Source of the DNA: Corynebacterium epidermidicanis
GTDB lineage: Bacteria; Actinomycetota; Actinomycetes; Mycobacteriales; Mycobacteriaceae
Direction of reading: 5' to 3'
NCBI RefSeq assembly: GCF_001021025.1
Contig: NZ_CP011541.1
Location: forward strand, 372,001-436,000
Length of the DNA stretch: 64,000 bases
The translations under genes and the position numbers were made by a program. Positions within the stretch are counted from its first letter, which is position 1. Each line of letters begins with the position of its first letter. The notes under the pieces were generated by a model. That model ran no database searches. It saw nothing but the letters and a program-made list of their open reading frames with translations, and had not been told where the DNA came from. Of the stretch, positions 11,361 through 20,399 are shown piece after piece.

Positions 11361-11419
11361 AAACCCCGCTTCGCGTAAACAACCTCCCAGTGGGTGGGAG
11401 GGATGCGAAGCGGGGTTTT
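11361..11419 (+). terminator. rpoBC terminator
   Basis: A long outer stem (AAACCCCGCTTCGC with GCGAAGCGGGGTTT) encloses a second hairpin (CCTCCCA/GGGAGG type) and ends in TTTTC. The two-level structure is a strong terminator for rpoB-rpoC and lies directly before the IS30 element. Confidence 0.9.
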
Positions 11420-11437
11420 CGTCCCTTTACATAGACT

Positions 11438-11464
11438 GGCGGATTCTAGTGGTCGTGGAAACAC
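11438..11464 (+). repeat. IS30 left terminal inverted repeat
   Basis: A 27-base sequence starting GGCGGATTCTAGTGG, perfectly complementary to 13071-13097. The adjacent ACT at 11435-11437 is the target duplication. Confidence 0.95.
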
Positions 11465-11467
11465 GGT

Positions 11468-13048
11468 CTAGGTTTCTTTGTCTAGCAATTGTGCCATGCG
11501 TTCTGCGGGGGTATCGAAGTTGAGTGTTTTTCGTGGTCGTCTGTTGAGCTGCATGGCAACGAATTCCAGGTCTTCGGCGGTGTGGACGCTTAAGTCTGTG
11601 CCTTTAGGGAAGTACTGGCGTAGGAGCCCGTTGGTGTTTTCGTTGCTGCCGCGTTGCCAGGGTGAGGCTGGGTCACAGAAATACACCGGGCAATCTGTGG
11701 CGATGGTAAACGATTTATGTCCTGCCATTTCACTTCCTTGATCCCAGGTTAACGAGCCTTTGAGATGCTCAGGTAGCCCATTGATCGCTGCAACCAGTGC
11801 GTTTCTTACTGCTACGGCGTCATGTCCATCGGGTAGGTGCAATAGCATGACATACCTGGTGGATCTTTCCACGAGGGTGCCGATAGCTGATGTGTTTCCT
11901 TTACCTAAGATGAGGTCACCTTCCCAATGCCCTGGGACAGCTCGATCTTCTACGTCGGCTGGCCGATCGGAAATCATGACCATAGGGTCAACAAATCGCC
12001 GCCGAGGGATACGCTGCCCGCGAGGTTTACGCACTGTGCGCCCTTGTCGCAGGCATGCTGCGATTTCTTTCTTTAACTCGCCTTTAGCCTGGAAGAACAA
12101 TGCTTGGTAGATAGTTTCAGCACACACGTGCATAGTGTCATCGTCTGGATAGTCTTTGCGCAACCTCCCTGCGATCTGTTCCGGAGAGAGCTTGTCACGC
12201 AGCATGGCAAAGATGGTCTCCCATAAACCTGGGACGAGGTCGATCTTGCGTTTTTTCGGCCGGAATCTGCGAAGCGTTGATGTGCGCTGTGCATGGGTGG
12301 GTAAATACAGGCCGAAATCATCCTGGTTACGGCGTAGCTCTTTGCTGATCGTTGACGGTGCGCGCCCTAACCGCCGGGCGATGGCACGCACACCGAAGCC
12401 TTGCCGATGCAAGTCGAAAATAAGCTCACGTTCTTCAATACAGAGATAACGCGGTGAAATCCGCTGATCAATACGCGATTGGGGGACGATAGCAATCGGC
12501 AACGACTGCCGGCCGTCAACATAGTCAAGCAACTGCATAAGCCTGTTATACAAGGCCGCATCCGGCCCATCCGGGATGAACGCTACACGCTGCCGCCCCA
12601 CCTTGATGACGCCTTTGTCGATATCACGCGCATCACGTAGATGAATTCCACACGCATCAGCGGCATCTTTTCGCCCTAACGCACCAATTCGAAGCTGCAA
12701 ATAAGCACACCGGCGCGAGGTTGCCGCAGCACGCCGCCCATGAGGATTACGCGTCCATAACCCCAGATCGATGCCCACTCGGTAGACAACCGAGCTGCCC
12801 AGCTGGCAGTGACGGACTATATCCATCGGCGCCCAGCCTCGAAGCCACAACGAAGCAATCTGCTCGTATTGTTTAGACGACGTAGTAACCCGTGAACGAA
12901 CAGGTAGCGCCAACCGGTGCGCCAACGCATACGCCACGCTATCAGGCAACCCAGTACTACGCGCTGCCGCGCGAACCGAGCTACCAGCTCGTACCAAGCT
13001 GGAAAACCTGTCAACAACAACCGGATCAGGATCCCATACCGACCCCAT
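11468..13048 (-). CDS. IS30-family transposase
   Basis: A 526-residue DDE transposase. A helix-turn-helix lies near residues 205-245, with the IS30-type pattern GFGVRAIARRLGRAPSTISKELRRN split around it. The catalytic core has WEGD (first Asp), TWDQG (second Asp) and the NENTNGLLRQYFPKGTD segment carrying the Glu. It is longer than many IS30 enzymes because of an extra N-terminal region of about 190 residues with its own HTH-like segments. The start ATG lies 22 bases inside the right inverted repeat. No frameshift or internal stop is seen, so it is probably active. Confidence 0.93.
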   Translation of the reverse strand: MGSVWDPDPVVVDRFSSLVRAGSSVRAAARSTGLPDSVAYALAHRLALPVRSRVTTSSKQYEQIASLWLRGWAPMDIVRHCQLGSSVVYRVGIDLGLWTRNPHGRRAAATSRRCAYLQLRIGALGRKDAADACGIHLRDARDIDKGVIKVGRQRVAFIPDGPDAALYNRLMQLLDYVDGRQSLPIAIVPQSRIDQRISPRYLCIEERELIFDLHRQGFGVRAIARRLGRAPSTISKELRRNQDDFGLYLPTHAQRTSTLRRFRPKKRKIDLVPGLWETIFAMLRDKLSPEQIAGRLRKDYPDDDTMHVCAETIYQALFFQAKGELKKEIAACLRQGRTVRKPRGQRIPRRRFVDPMVMISDRPADVEDRAVPGHWEGDLILGKGNTSAIGTLVERSTRYVMLLHLPDGHDAVAVRNALVAAINGLPEHLKGSLTWDQGSEMAGHKSFTIATDCPVYFCDPASPWQRGSNENTNGLLRQYFPKGTDLSVHTAEDLEFVAMQLNRRPRKTLNFDTPAERMAQLLDKET

Positions 13049-13070
13049 GAAAACACCTCACAACAATCAG

Positions 13071-13097
13071 GTGTTTCCACGACCACTAGAATCCGCC
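13071..13097 (-). repeat. IS30 right terminal inverted repeat
   Basis: Perfect complement of the left end at 11438-11464. It is followed by the second ACT target duplication at 13098-13100. Confidence 0.95.
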
Positions 13098-13133
13098 ACT
13101 CTTCTACAAAAGGTTTTAGGAAGATGACGAGAT

Positions 13134-13163
13134 TTGGAGTATTGGCTCCCTATGCGGTAGTGT
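13134..13163 (+). promoter_or_regulatory. Candidate rpsL promoter
   Basis: TTGGAG at 13134 and TAGTGT at 13158 have an 18-base spacer. It lies only about 35 bases from the IS30 right end, so the insertion stopped just short of it. The leader to rpsL is about 170 bases and holds no gene. The match to consensus is modest. Confidence 0.3.
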
Positions 13164-13341
13164 ACTGACTAGTCCCACATGCATATGTTGGGAGCCTTGC
13201 ATTTGCTCCGCTCACAAGGTGCGAAGCGCTAAGTGCAATGGAAGAACCACGGTAGCGGCCCCGGAAAGAGCCCCTTTTTTCGTTTGTCTACCGACTTTTC
13301 CAAGGCTACAGCTAAAGCTCATCACAATAGAAAGAACTTCT

Positions 13342-13710
13342 ATGCCTACTATTCAGCAGCTGGTCCGCAAGGGCCGCCATGATAAGAGCACGAAGGTCGC
13401 TACCGCTGCACTGAAGGGTTCCCCTCAGCGCCGTGGCGTGTGCACCCGTGTTTACACCACTACTCCTAAGAAGCCTAACTCCGCTCTGCGTAAGGTTGCC
13501 CGTGTGCGCCTGACCTCCGGCATCGAGGTTTCCGCTTACATCCCAGGCGAAGGCCACAACCTCCAGGAGCACTCCATGGTGCTCGTTCGTGGTGGTCGTG
13601 TGAAGGACCTCCCAGGTGTTCGCTACAAGATCGTGCGTGGCGCACTTGACACCCAGGGTGTTAAGGACCGCAAGCAGGCACGTTCCCGCTACGGTGCAAA
13701 GAAGGGATAA
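13342..13710 (+). CDS. rpsL: 30S ribosomal protein S12
   Basis: A 122-residue S12, part of the decoding centre. I chose the ATG at 13342 ([12 protein letters not shown]), the conserved S12 N-terminus; a longer frame upstream has no family support. The streptomycin-relevant segments are wild type: [12 protein letters not shown] with Lys43 and [11 protein letters not shown] with Lys88. rpsG begins four bases after the stop. Confidence 0.98.
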   Translation: MPTIQQLVRKGRHDKSTKVATAALKGSPQRRGVCTRVYTTTPKKPNSALRKVARVRLTSGIEVSAYIPGEGHNLQEHSMVLVRGGRVKDLPGVRYKIVRGALDTQGVKDRKQARSRYGAKKG

Positions 13711-13714
13711 GTAA

Positions 13715-14182
13715 ATGCGTAAGGGAAAGGCGCCAGTACGCCCGGTCGTCAAAGACCCGGTATACGGCTCTGAAACTGTCACCCAGCTCGTAAACAAGGT
13801 TCTGCTGGACGGTAAGAAGTCCACTGCAGAGCGCATCGTTTACAGCGCACTCGAGGCTTGCCGCGAGAAGACCGGCACCGATCCAGTGCTGACCCTCGAA
13901 AAGGCTCTGGGCAACATCAAGCCAGACCTTGAGGTTCGCTCCCGTCGTGTTGGTGGCGCAACCTATCAGGTTCCTGTTGAGGTTCGTCCGAACCGTGCCA
14001 ACACCTTGGCTTTGCGTTGGCTCGTGACCTTCACCCGTCAGCGTCGCGAGAACACCATGGTCGAGCGTCTCGCTAACGAGATCCTCGATGCAGCAAACGG
14101 CCTCGGCGCTTCCGTGAAGCGTCGCGAAGACACGCACAAGATGGCAGAAGCCAACCGTGCGTTTGCTCACTACCGCTGGTAA
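13715..14182 (+). CDS. rpsG: 30S ribosomal protein S7
   Basis: A 155-residue S7, the primary 16S rRNA binder of the small-subunit head and contact for the E-site tRNA. Recognisable parts are [15 protein letters not shown], the [13 protein letters not shown] hairpin and the C-terminal [15 protein letters not shown]. Spacing of four bases from rpsL shows co-transcription. A 282-base structured gap separates it from fusA. Confidence 0.98.
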   Translation: MRKGKAPVRPVVKDPVYGSETVTQLVNKVLLDGKKSTAERIVYSALEACREKTGTDPVLTLEKALGNIKPDLEVRSRRVGGATYQVPVEVRPNRANTLALRWLVTFTRQRRENTMVERLANEILDAANGLGASVKRREDTHKMAEANRAFAHYRW

Positions 14183-14464
14183 TTGTGCAGCGTAGCAATG
14201 GCCCTGTCGCCGTACCTCGACGAAGCTAGCATCCCTGATTACCAGGCGTGCTAGTCCCGGCGACAATCGGCGGCGGGGCCATTGCGCACCCAAGCCATTA
14301 GTCAAAAGCAGGTTTCTTGCCCCTTTAGGGCTGTGAAAACCGTCAACTAATGGCACAATTGAACGAGTACTATATTCATCGGCGGTTTTCGCCTGCTGCT
14401 TTGCCTCAAAGACGCGGTAAACCCAGGTAAAGAATCGCCACGATAGACGAGTTGGGGAACCACT
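14183..14464 (+). other. Structured gap before fusA
   Basis: No gene. The gap holds three nested stems: GCAATGGCCC (14195-14204) with GGGCCATTGC (14276-14285), GTCGCCG (14206-14212) with CGGCGAC (14258-14264), and CTAGCA (14226-14231) with TGCTAG (14249-14254). A second inverted repeat follows: GCCATTAGT (about 14294-14302) with ACTAATGGC (14344-14352). None has a T-run. A possible -10 box (TATATT at 14371) lies after them, so fusA may have its own promoter. Confidence 0.75.
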
Positions 14465-16591
14465 GTGGCACAAGAAGTGCTTAAGGACCTGAATAAGGTT
14501 CGCAACATCGGCATCATGGCCCACATCGATGCTGGTAAGACGACAACCACCGAGCGTATTCTGTTTTACACCGGTATCAACCGCAAGGTCGGCGAAACCC
14601 ACGACGGTGGCGCTACCACCGACTGGATGGAGCAGGAAAAAGAACGCGGCATTACCATTACCTCCGCTGCTGTGACCTGTTTCTGGAACGAAAACCAGAT
14701 CAACATCATTGACACCCCAGGCCACGTTGACTTCACCGTTGAGGTTGAGCGTTCCCTGCGTGTCCTTGACGGCGCTGTTGCTGTGTTCGACGGCAAGGAA
14801 GGCGTTGAGCCGCAGTCCGAGCAGGTGTGGCGTCAGGCTGCGAAGTACGACGTTCCACGTATCTGCTTCGTGAACAAGATGGACAAGATGGGTGCGGATT
14901 TCTACTTCACCGTACAGACCATCATCGACCGACTCGGAGCAAAGCCATTGGTTCTCCAACTGCCAATCGGTGCTGAAGATGACTTTGACGGCGTTGTCGA
15001 CCTCGTCAACATGCAGGCTCTGACCTGGCGCGGCAAGGTTGAGGTTGGTGCTCCTGCCACCATCGAAGAGATCCCAGCAGATCTCGTCGACAAGGCCAAC
15101 GAGTGGCGCGAGAAGCTCCTTGAGACCGTCGCTGAGTCCGATGAAGAGCTCATGGAGAAGTACTTCGGTGGAGAAGAGCTCACCGTTGAGGAAATCAAGG
15201 CTGCTATCCGTAAGATGACGGTTGCTTCCGAAGTTTACCCAGTTCTTTGTGGTACCGCATACCGCAACAAGGGCGTTCAGCCCCTGCTCGACGCAGTTAT
15301 TGACTACCTGCCAACCCCACTGGACATCGGTGAAGTTCACGGCCACAAGGTGGGCGACGAAGCTGTTGATCTCATCCGTAAGCCTTCTGTTGATGAACCG
15401 TTCTCTGCTCTTGCCTTCAAGATCGCTGCTCACCCATTCTTTGGTAAGCTGACCTTTGTTCGCGTTTACTCCGGTATCGTTGAGCCTGGCGCCCAGGTTG
15501 CTAACTCCACCAAGGGCAAGAAGGAGCGCATCGGTAAGCTGTTCCAGATGCACGCCAACAAGGAAAATCCTGTCGACGAAGCACGGGCTGGTAACATCTA
15601 CGCGTTTATCGGTCTGAAGGACACCACCACCGGTGACACCCTCTGTGACATCAACGACCAAATCATCCTGGAGTCGATGGACTTCCCGGATCCGGTTATT
15701 GAGGTTGCTATTGAGCCTAAGACCAAGGCTGACCAGGAAAAGCTGGGTACCGCCATCCAGAAGCTCGCTGAAGAGGACCCAACCTTCACCGTTAAGCTCG
15801 ATGAAGAGACCGGCCAGACCGTCATCGGCGGAATGGGCGAGCTTCACCTCGACGTCCTCGTTGACCGCATGAAGCGCGAATACAAGGTCGAAGCTAATGT
15901 TGGTGCTCCACAGGTCGCATACCGCGAGACCATTCGCAAGACCGTGGAAAACCTCGACTACACCCACAAGAAGCAGACTGGTGGTTCCGGTCAGTTCGCA
16001 AAGGTTATCGTTACCATCGAGCCTTACGCGCCAGAACCAGAGGAACTGGCAGAGGGCGAGTCCGCAATCTACAAGTTCGAGAACGCCGTCACCGGTGGCC
16101 GTGTTCCTAAGGAATACATTCCATCTGTCGACGCTGGTATTCAGGACGCAATGCAGTACGGCTTCCTCGCAGGCTTCCCACTCGTGAACATCAAGGCCAC
16201 CCTGGTCGACGGTGCATACCACGACGTGGACTCCTCCGAAATGGCCTTCAAGATTGCAGGCGCTCAGGCCCTCAAGGCCGCTGTCGAAAAGGCAAAGCCA
16301 GTTCTGCTCGAGCCAATGATGGCCGTTGAGGTCACCACCCCTGAGGAGTACATGGGCGACGTCATTGGCGACCTGAACTCCCGTCGTGGCCAGGTCAATG
16401 CAATGGAAGACCGCTCAGGTGCCAAGGTTGTCAAGGCTAAGGTTCCACTTTCCCAGATGTTCGGCTACATCGGCGACCTGCGTTCCCGCACCGCCGGCCG
16501 TGCAAACTTCACCATGATCTTTGACTCCTACGCTGAGGTTCCTACCAACGTAGCTGCTGAGATCATCGCTGAGCGCAACGGAAACGCCTAG
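14465..16591 (+). CDS. fusA: Elongation factor G
   Basis: A 708-residue translocase GTPase. The GTG at 14465 gives [17 protein letters not shown] motifs are [14 protein letters not shown] (P-loop), the RGITI switch I element, DTPGHVDF and NKMDKMGAD. Domains II to V follow in the usual order, with the C-terminal [15 protein letters not shown] segment of domain V. Length is normal for the family. tuf follows after 372 bases with its own promoter. Confidence 0.98.
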   Translation: MAQEVLKDLNKVRNIGIMAHIDAGKTTTTERILFYTGINRKVGETHDGGATTDWMEQEKERGITITSAAVTCFWNENQINIIDTPGHVDFTVEVERSLRVLDGAVAVFDGKEGVEPQSEQVWRQAAKYDVPRICFVNKMDKMGADFYFTVQTIIDRLGAKPLVLQLPIGAEDDFDGVVDLVNMQALTWRGKVEVGAPATIEEIPADLVDKANEWREKLLETVAESDEELMEKYFGGEELTVEEIKAAIRKMTVASEVYPVLCGTAYRNKGVQPLLDAVIDYLPTPLDIGEVHGHKVGDEAVDLIRKPSVDEPFSALAFKIAAHPFFGKLTFVRVYSGIVEPGAQVANSTKGKKERIGKLFQMHANKENPVDEARAGNIYAFIGLKDTTTGDTLCDINDQIILESMDFPDPVIEVAIEPKTKADQEKLGTAIQKLAEEDPTFTVKLDEETGQTVIGGMGELHLDVLVDRMKREYKVEANVGAPQVAYRETIRKTVENLDYTHKKQTGGSGQFAKVIVTIEPYAPEPEELAEGESAIYKFENAVTGGRVPKEYIPSVDAGIQDAMQYGFLAGFPLVNIKATLVDGAYHDVDSSEMAFKIAGAQALKAAVEKAKPVLLEPMMAVEVTTPEEYMGDVIGDLNSRRGQVNAMEDRSGAKVVKAKVPLSQMFGYIGDLRSRTAGRANFTMIFDSYAEVPTNVAAEIIAERNGNA

Positions 16592-16963
16592 TTTCTAGGC
16601 AAAAGGTCGGCGCGCACCTCTCCTCGGGAAAACTGGGGGAGTGAGCGTCGGCCGCACCAAAAAGCAGGCTGATTTTTGCCAGGCGACAGCAAGCTTTTAT
16701 AATTCGGTGCGAGCCTAAAGTAGTGGCTTGTTGAACCTCGCCGCGACCGATGTCGTGCGAGGCTGAACTGGCCATTACTTTAGGAAAAGCTGGGTAAGCG
16801 TGAGGGTTTGAAAAACAACCCAATGCACCCTAGTATCATGTAACTGGCAGAAATAACCATCCGAGTCTCGGGTCTTTCCACTCATGGAAGATTTACGGGA
16901 GGAGGAAACCACCAAATGTGGCTGCGAGAGTCGTAGCCACCATGAAGTCCAGGAGGACATACA
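16592..16963 (+). other. fusA-tuf gap with tuf promoter
   Basis: No gene in 372 bases. A large hairpin, including CTCTCC/GGGGAG and an outer GC-rich stem with G-U pairs, lies at about 16606-16653 and may slow or end the fusA transcript. The tuf promoter and a long tuf leader follow. Confidence 0.7.
16676..16703 (+). promoter_or_regulatory. tuf promoter
   Basis: TTGCCA at 16676-16681, a 16-base spacer and a perfect TATAAT at 16698-16703. It is the best promoter match in the window, as fits a very highly expressed gene. The resulting leader is about 250 bases. Confidence 0.7.
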
Positions 16964-18154
16964 GTGGCAAAGGCGAAGTTCGAGCGCACGAAACCGCACG
17001 TAAACATCGGCACCATCGGTCACGTTGACCACGGTAAGACCACCACCACCGCGGCTATCACCAAGGTTCTGGCTGACGCTTACCCAGATCTCAACCAGGC
17101 TTTCGCTTTCGACGCCATCGACAAGGCACCGGAAGAGAAGGAACGTGGCATTACGATTAACATTTCCCACGTTGAGTACCAGACCGAGAAGCGCCACTAC
17201 GCACACGTTGACGCTCCAGGCCACGCCGACTACATCAAGAACATGATCACCGGCGCAGCTCAGATGGACGGCGCAATCCTCGTTGTTGCAGCTACCGACG
17301 GCCCAATGCCTCAGACCCGCGAGCACGTTCTGCTCGCTCGCCAGGTTGGCGTTCCTTACATCCTCGTTGCTCTGAACAAGTGCGACATGGTTGACGATGA
17401 GGAAATCATCGAGCTCGTTGAGATGGAAGTTCGTGAACTTCTCGGTGAGCAGGAGTTCGACGAAGAAGCTCCTATCATCCACATCTCCGCTCTGAAGGCT
17501 CTCGAAGGCGACGAGAAGTGGACCCAGTCCATCCTCGATCTGATGCAGGCTTGTGACGACAACATCCCAGACCCAGTTCGCGAGACCGACAAGCCATTCC
17601 TCATGCCTATCGAGGACATCTTCACCATCACCGGCCGTGGCACCGTTGTTACCGGTCGTGTTGAGCGCGGCTCCCTGAAGGTCAACGAGGAAGTTGAAAT
17701 CCTCGGCATCAAGGAAAAGTCTCAGACCACCACCGTTACCGGTATCGAAATGTTCCGCAAGCTCCTCGACTACACCGAGGCTGGCGACAACTGTGGTCTG
17801 CTGCTCCGCGGCACCAAGCGCGAAGACGTCGAGCGTGGCCAGATCGTGGCTAAGCCAGGCGCTTACACCCCTCACACCGAGTTCGAGGGCTCCGTCTACA
17901 TCCTGTCCAAGGATGAGGGTGGCCGCCACACCCCATTCTTCGACAACTACCGCCCACAGTTCTACTTCCGCACCACCGACGTTACCGGTGTTGTGAAGCT
18001 CCCTGAGGGCACCGAGATGGTCATGCCTGGCGACAACGTCGACATGTCCGTCACCCTGATCCAGCCTGTCGCTATGGACGAAGGCCTCCGCTTCGCTATC
18101 CGCGAAGGCGGCCGTACCGTTGGTGCAGGTCGCGTTACCAAGATCACCAAGTAA
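16964..18154 (+). CDS. tuf: Elongation factor Tu
   Basis: A 396-residue EF-Tu, which delivers aminoacyl-tRNA to the ribosome. The GTG at 16964 is preceded by AGGAGG with seven bases between. G motifs are [37 protein letters not shown] and SALKALEG. Domains II and III are intact to the terminal [11 protein letters not shown]. The gene has its own promoter and ends at a clear terminator. Confidence 0.99.
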   Translation: MAKAKFERTKPHVNIGTIGHVDHGKTTTTAAITKVLADAYPDLNQAFAFDAIDKAPEEKERGITINISHVEYQTEKRHYAHVDAPGHADYIKNMITGAAQMDGAILVVAATDGPMPQTREHVLLARQVGVPYILVALNKCDMVDDEEIIELVEMEVRELLGEQEFDEEAPIIHISALKALEGDEKWTQSILDLMQACDDNIPDPVRETDKPFLMPIEDIFTITGRGTVVTGRVERGSLKVNEEVEILGIKEKSQTTTVTGIEMFRKLLDYTEAGDNCGLLLRGTKREDVERGQIVAKPGAYTPHTEFEGSVYILSKDEGGRHTPFFDNYRPQFYFRTTDVTGVVKLPEGTEMVMPGDNVDMSVTLIQPVAMDEGLRFAIREGGRTVGAGRVTKITK

Positions 18155-18179
18155 TTCTTGATCTGCTAACGCAAACTTC

Positions 18180-18208
18180 AGCCCGCTGCCGAAAGGTAGC
18201 GGGCTTTA
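18180..18208 (+). terminator. tuf terminator
   Basis: An 11-bp stem AGCCCGCTGCC/GGTAGCGGGCT (one G-U) with a GAAA loop, followed by TTTA. It separates tuf from the convergent Asp23-type cluster. Confidence 0.85.
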
Positions 18209-18320
18209 GTCATTTTAGGGTGTCTTTTCTAAAGCACTACCGTCGTTTGCCCGTGAGCTGGTACAGACTTCGTAATGCTGAGCAATCTCTAAGGCATTCA
18301 GCGACCGCGCCTACAGCAAA

Positions 18321-18887
18321 CTAGCTCGTGCTCCGATCAACTGGTGCTGCATGCAGTTTGAACAAGATTTGGATGTCCAATTTACCGATGGCCGTCCGAA
18401 CGTCCTGTTCTGCTTGTTCCGCATGCTCAATCAACTGTGACAACGAAGTTCCCGGTTCAGATGTAACGGTAACCTGCATTATTCGCCGACCTCGATCCGT
18501 GTGTACGAGCGATGAAGCTCGAATAACCCGGGGTAGTTCCTCGAAAGAGTCCGCTACTGCGCCGGCCAAAGCCCAGAGATCGATATCCACTGCGCCAGCG
18601 TTTGAAGTGGCTGACGTTGAGATGCGGTGAATATGGTGCCGCCTCAGGTTCAAAACGATAATTCCCACGCACAAGGCAAGAGCACATAGCCCGATCCCTA
18701 CGACTGCGGATAAGTACCAACGCTGATTAGGGACATCGAGCCATTCCGGTAGCCTGGCCAGGTCGGCCAGGTGTTGCGCAAGGGGATAGTCGTAAAACAG
18801 GCCGACTGCAAGCAATCCGATCGATACCAGGAGTAGACCGGCGACACAGACAAAGAACCGATCGACGATGGATGTCAGCTTTGTCAT
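18321..18887 (-). CDS. Membrane protein of the Asp23/Gls24 cluster
   Basis: A 188-residue protein and the last gene of a six-gene minus-strand cluster. I start it at the ATG at 18887 (MTKLTSIVDRFF), which overlaps the preceding stop as ATGA. Two hydrophobic helices (about 10-30 and 57-80) are followed by a cytoplasmic domain with a pattern like alkaline-shock partner proteins: a VDIDLWALAGAVADS region, then strands in RRIMQVTVTSEP, and a final helix in QDVRTAIGKLDIQI. It resembles AmaP/DUF6286-type proteins that hold Asp23 at the membrane. Function here is inferred from context. Confidence 0.6.
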   Translation of the reverse strand: MTKLTSIVDRFFVCVAGLLLVSIGLLAVGLFYDYPLAQHLADLARLPEWLDVPNQRWYLSAVVGIGLCALALCVGIIVLNLRRHHIHRISTSATSNAGAVDIDLWALAGAVADSFEELPRVIRASSLVHTDRGRRIMQVTVTSEPGTSLSQLIEHAEQAEQDVRTAIGKLDIQILFKLHAAPVDRSTS

Positions 18888-19426
18888 CGAGCCTCCTCGT
18901 TTCGGGAGTGGACGCGAATGTTGATCTTCGGGTCGTCGATAAGCTGCTGCAGGATGGGGTAAACGGATTCTTCGACGCGCCCCGGGAGGTTGGGATCGTT
19001 GGGGTCTCCGGTCACGGAGATGTTGATGGCGCGGGGAGTCGCGAAAGTGGAGGCCCGAAGGACGCCCGGCACCCGTTGCGCATGCGCTGTGCACAGGCGA
19101 GCGATGTCAACGGGTCGCACCCAAATCCGTGCTGAGGAGCGCAGTTGGCGATGTGTGGCGCGACGTGGCAGAAAAGCAACCACAATCAAGCACAGTCCGA
19201 GTGCAATCGCGAACAAACCTGCTGGAAACATCCATGGCTGGTAGCGGGCGGTCCCGATGGTCTCAAAGATGGGTTCGAGCCAGGATTGCAGTTGGGAGCC
19301 GGTGCGCATCGTCCATAGTTCACGACCCACAACAACGACTACTCCCAAAAGAGCTACCGCCAACAGCAGTGCCACCGCGCGGGCAGCCGGCTGGGCTTTG
19401 GGTTGTTTCAACTTCTGCGAGGTCAT
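18884..19426 (-). CDS. DUF6286-like membrane protein
   Basis: A 180-residue protein with two membrane helices (about 17-38 and 62-88) and a C-terminal domain with RVEESVYPILQQLIDD. The layout resembles actinobacterial DUF6286/AmaP-like proteins encoded beside Asp23 genes. The ATG at 19426 has GGAGGG upstream and overlaps the previous stop (ATGA); a TTG at 19441 is possible but less likely. One copy of GTCGATAAGC lies near its 3' end (18935-18944). Confidence 0.65.
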   Translation of the reverse strand: MTSQKLKQPKAQPAARAVALLLAVALLGVVVVVGRELWTMRTGSQLQSWLEPIFETIGTARYQPWMFPAGLFAIALGLCLIVVAFLPRRATHRQLRSSARIWVRPVDIARLCTAHAQRVPGVLRASTFATPRAINISVTGDPNDPNLPGRVEESVYPILQQLIDDPKINIRVHSRNEEAR

Positions 19427-19884
19427 CGTGGGGCCCTCCAAATAACGATTGGCCGCAGTGGCCTAGGCGCTACTGGCATCGAAACCGAGGTCACTGGGGT
19501 GCTGCGCACGCGTATCGATGCTGTTGGCGGCGGACTTAACGCCAGTTGATCAGCGGTGACGCGAAGCCCAGTGTGGACCACAGGACCGACCACTACATTT
19601 ACTTGGCTCACGGTCAATCCCGTGAAGGTCTCAACATGCATCCGAACAGCATCCCGTACCGCTTCAGCTACCTTCACCACGGGGCTTGGCCACGTCACAG
19701 CGATAAACGTCTCGATCGACACCGTCCCCTGGAGCTCGTCCAATTGCACGTCGTAACGAGGGAATTTCCGGCCGGTTAAGCGGTCAATGCCCGCGGAGTG
19801 GCTGATCGTGCCGGGAACGCTGGCGACGGCCGCGGCCACAATCCTGGTGATCGCCCGTTCTGAAATCCGTACCGTTAACGCCAT
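19423..19884 (-). CDS. Asp23/Gls24 family protein
   Basis: A 153-residue protein of the alkaline shock (Asp23/Gls24) family. The core, at residues 5-115, has ISERAITRIVAAAVASVPG at the start, the IAV...VVKVAEAVRDAVRMHVE helix, and GLTVSQVNVVVGPV at the end. A Pro- and Arg-rich tail follows. In Firmicutes Asp23 is a membrane-associated, cell-wall-stress protein. Overlapping stops and starts with its neighbours show one operon. It is the second family member in the cluster. Confidence 0.8.
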   Translation of the reverse strand: MALTVRISERAITRIVAAAVASVPGTISHSAGIDRLTGRKFPRYDVQLDELQGTVSIETFIAVTWPSPVVKVAEAVRDAVRMHVETFTGLTVSQVNVVVGPVVHTGLRVTADQLALSPPPTASIRVRSTPVTSVSMPVAPRPLRPIVIWRAPR

Positions 19885-19887
19885 TGA

Positions 19888-20079
19888 TTAACCTCGGCCG
19901 CCGAACCTCAGCGCGTCCAACATTCGACGCACATCAACCCGGCCATCAAACTGAGCGCCCGCCAGACCGCCCAGCGCACCGAATAGCACTGCAAGTAGCA
20001 AGCCCGAAAAGCCACCAAGAATGGTGGCAAAAGCCAGCACAAACCCCACACAGGTGCCGATAACGATAGCTTTAGACAT
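19888..20079 (-). CDS. Small DUF2273-like membrane protein
   Basis: A 63-residue protein with a glycine-rich hydrophobic hairpin (residues 4-42) followed by a short basic tail containing FDGRVDVRRMLDALR. Size, position between Asp23-type genes and topology match the DUF2273-like small membrane proteins of Asp23 clusters. It ends three bases before the next gene. Confidence 0.6.
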   Translation of the reverse strand: MSKAIVIGTCVGFVLAFATILGGFSGLLLAVLFGALGGLAGAQFDGRVDVRRMLDALRFGGRG

Positions 20080-20093
20080 TCTCTACTCCCAGC

Positions 20094-20393
20094 TCATTCG
20101 ATGATGTCACTAACCACGACCCGAACATCCAGCCCCGAAACTTCCGTCGCAGCTATGGCTGCTGCCTCGGCCAGTGTCTCCAGCGCGGGCTTATCGACGT
20201 CCGTGTCCCGACAAGCCCGGAGGGACGCCACAATGTGGATGTTCAGGGTGCCGTCGATAAGCTTGAGGCCGTACACGCGTGTGCCGGGGTAAAGCAGTGC
20301 CAGCTCGCCGTAGGCCCCTCGATACATGGCGGCGACGCCGGGAACTCGAGTGACGGCGTCGGCGATGCGGTTGGCGGTGGCTGCGTCAATCAT
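20094..20393 (-). CDS. Short Asp23-like protein
   Basis: A 99-residue protein. The sequence ANRIADAVTRVPGVAAMYRG resembles the start of Asp23 domains. IDGTLNIHIVASL, a central helix and VSGLDVRVVVSDI match later parts of that fold, but the family helix is abbreviated. I read it as a divergent or minimal Asp23-type protein. It contains two copies of GTCGATAAGC (20189-20198 and 20253-20262, opposite orientation). Start at 20393, six bases after the previous stop. Confidence 0.6.
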   Translation of the reverse strand: MIDAATANRIADAVTRVPGVAAMYRGAYGELALLYPGTRVYGLKLIDGTLNIHIVASLRACRDTDVDKPALETLAEAAAIAATEVSGLDVRVVVSDIIE

Positions 20394-20399
20394 TTTGGA

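Larger units (their letters stand above)
11438..13097 (-). mobile_element. IS30-family insertion sequence, intact
   Basis: A 1,660-bp element bounded by perfect 27-bp inverted repeats (11438-11464 and 13071-13097) and flanked by the direct duplication ACT (11435-11437 and 13098-13100). It carries one transposase gene on the minus strand. A 3-bp duplication and one DDE gene of this type are typical for the IS30 family. Perfect ends and an intact gene suggest recent insertion. It lies between the rpoC terminator and the rpsL promoter region and breaks no gene. Confidence 0.95.
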
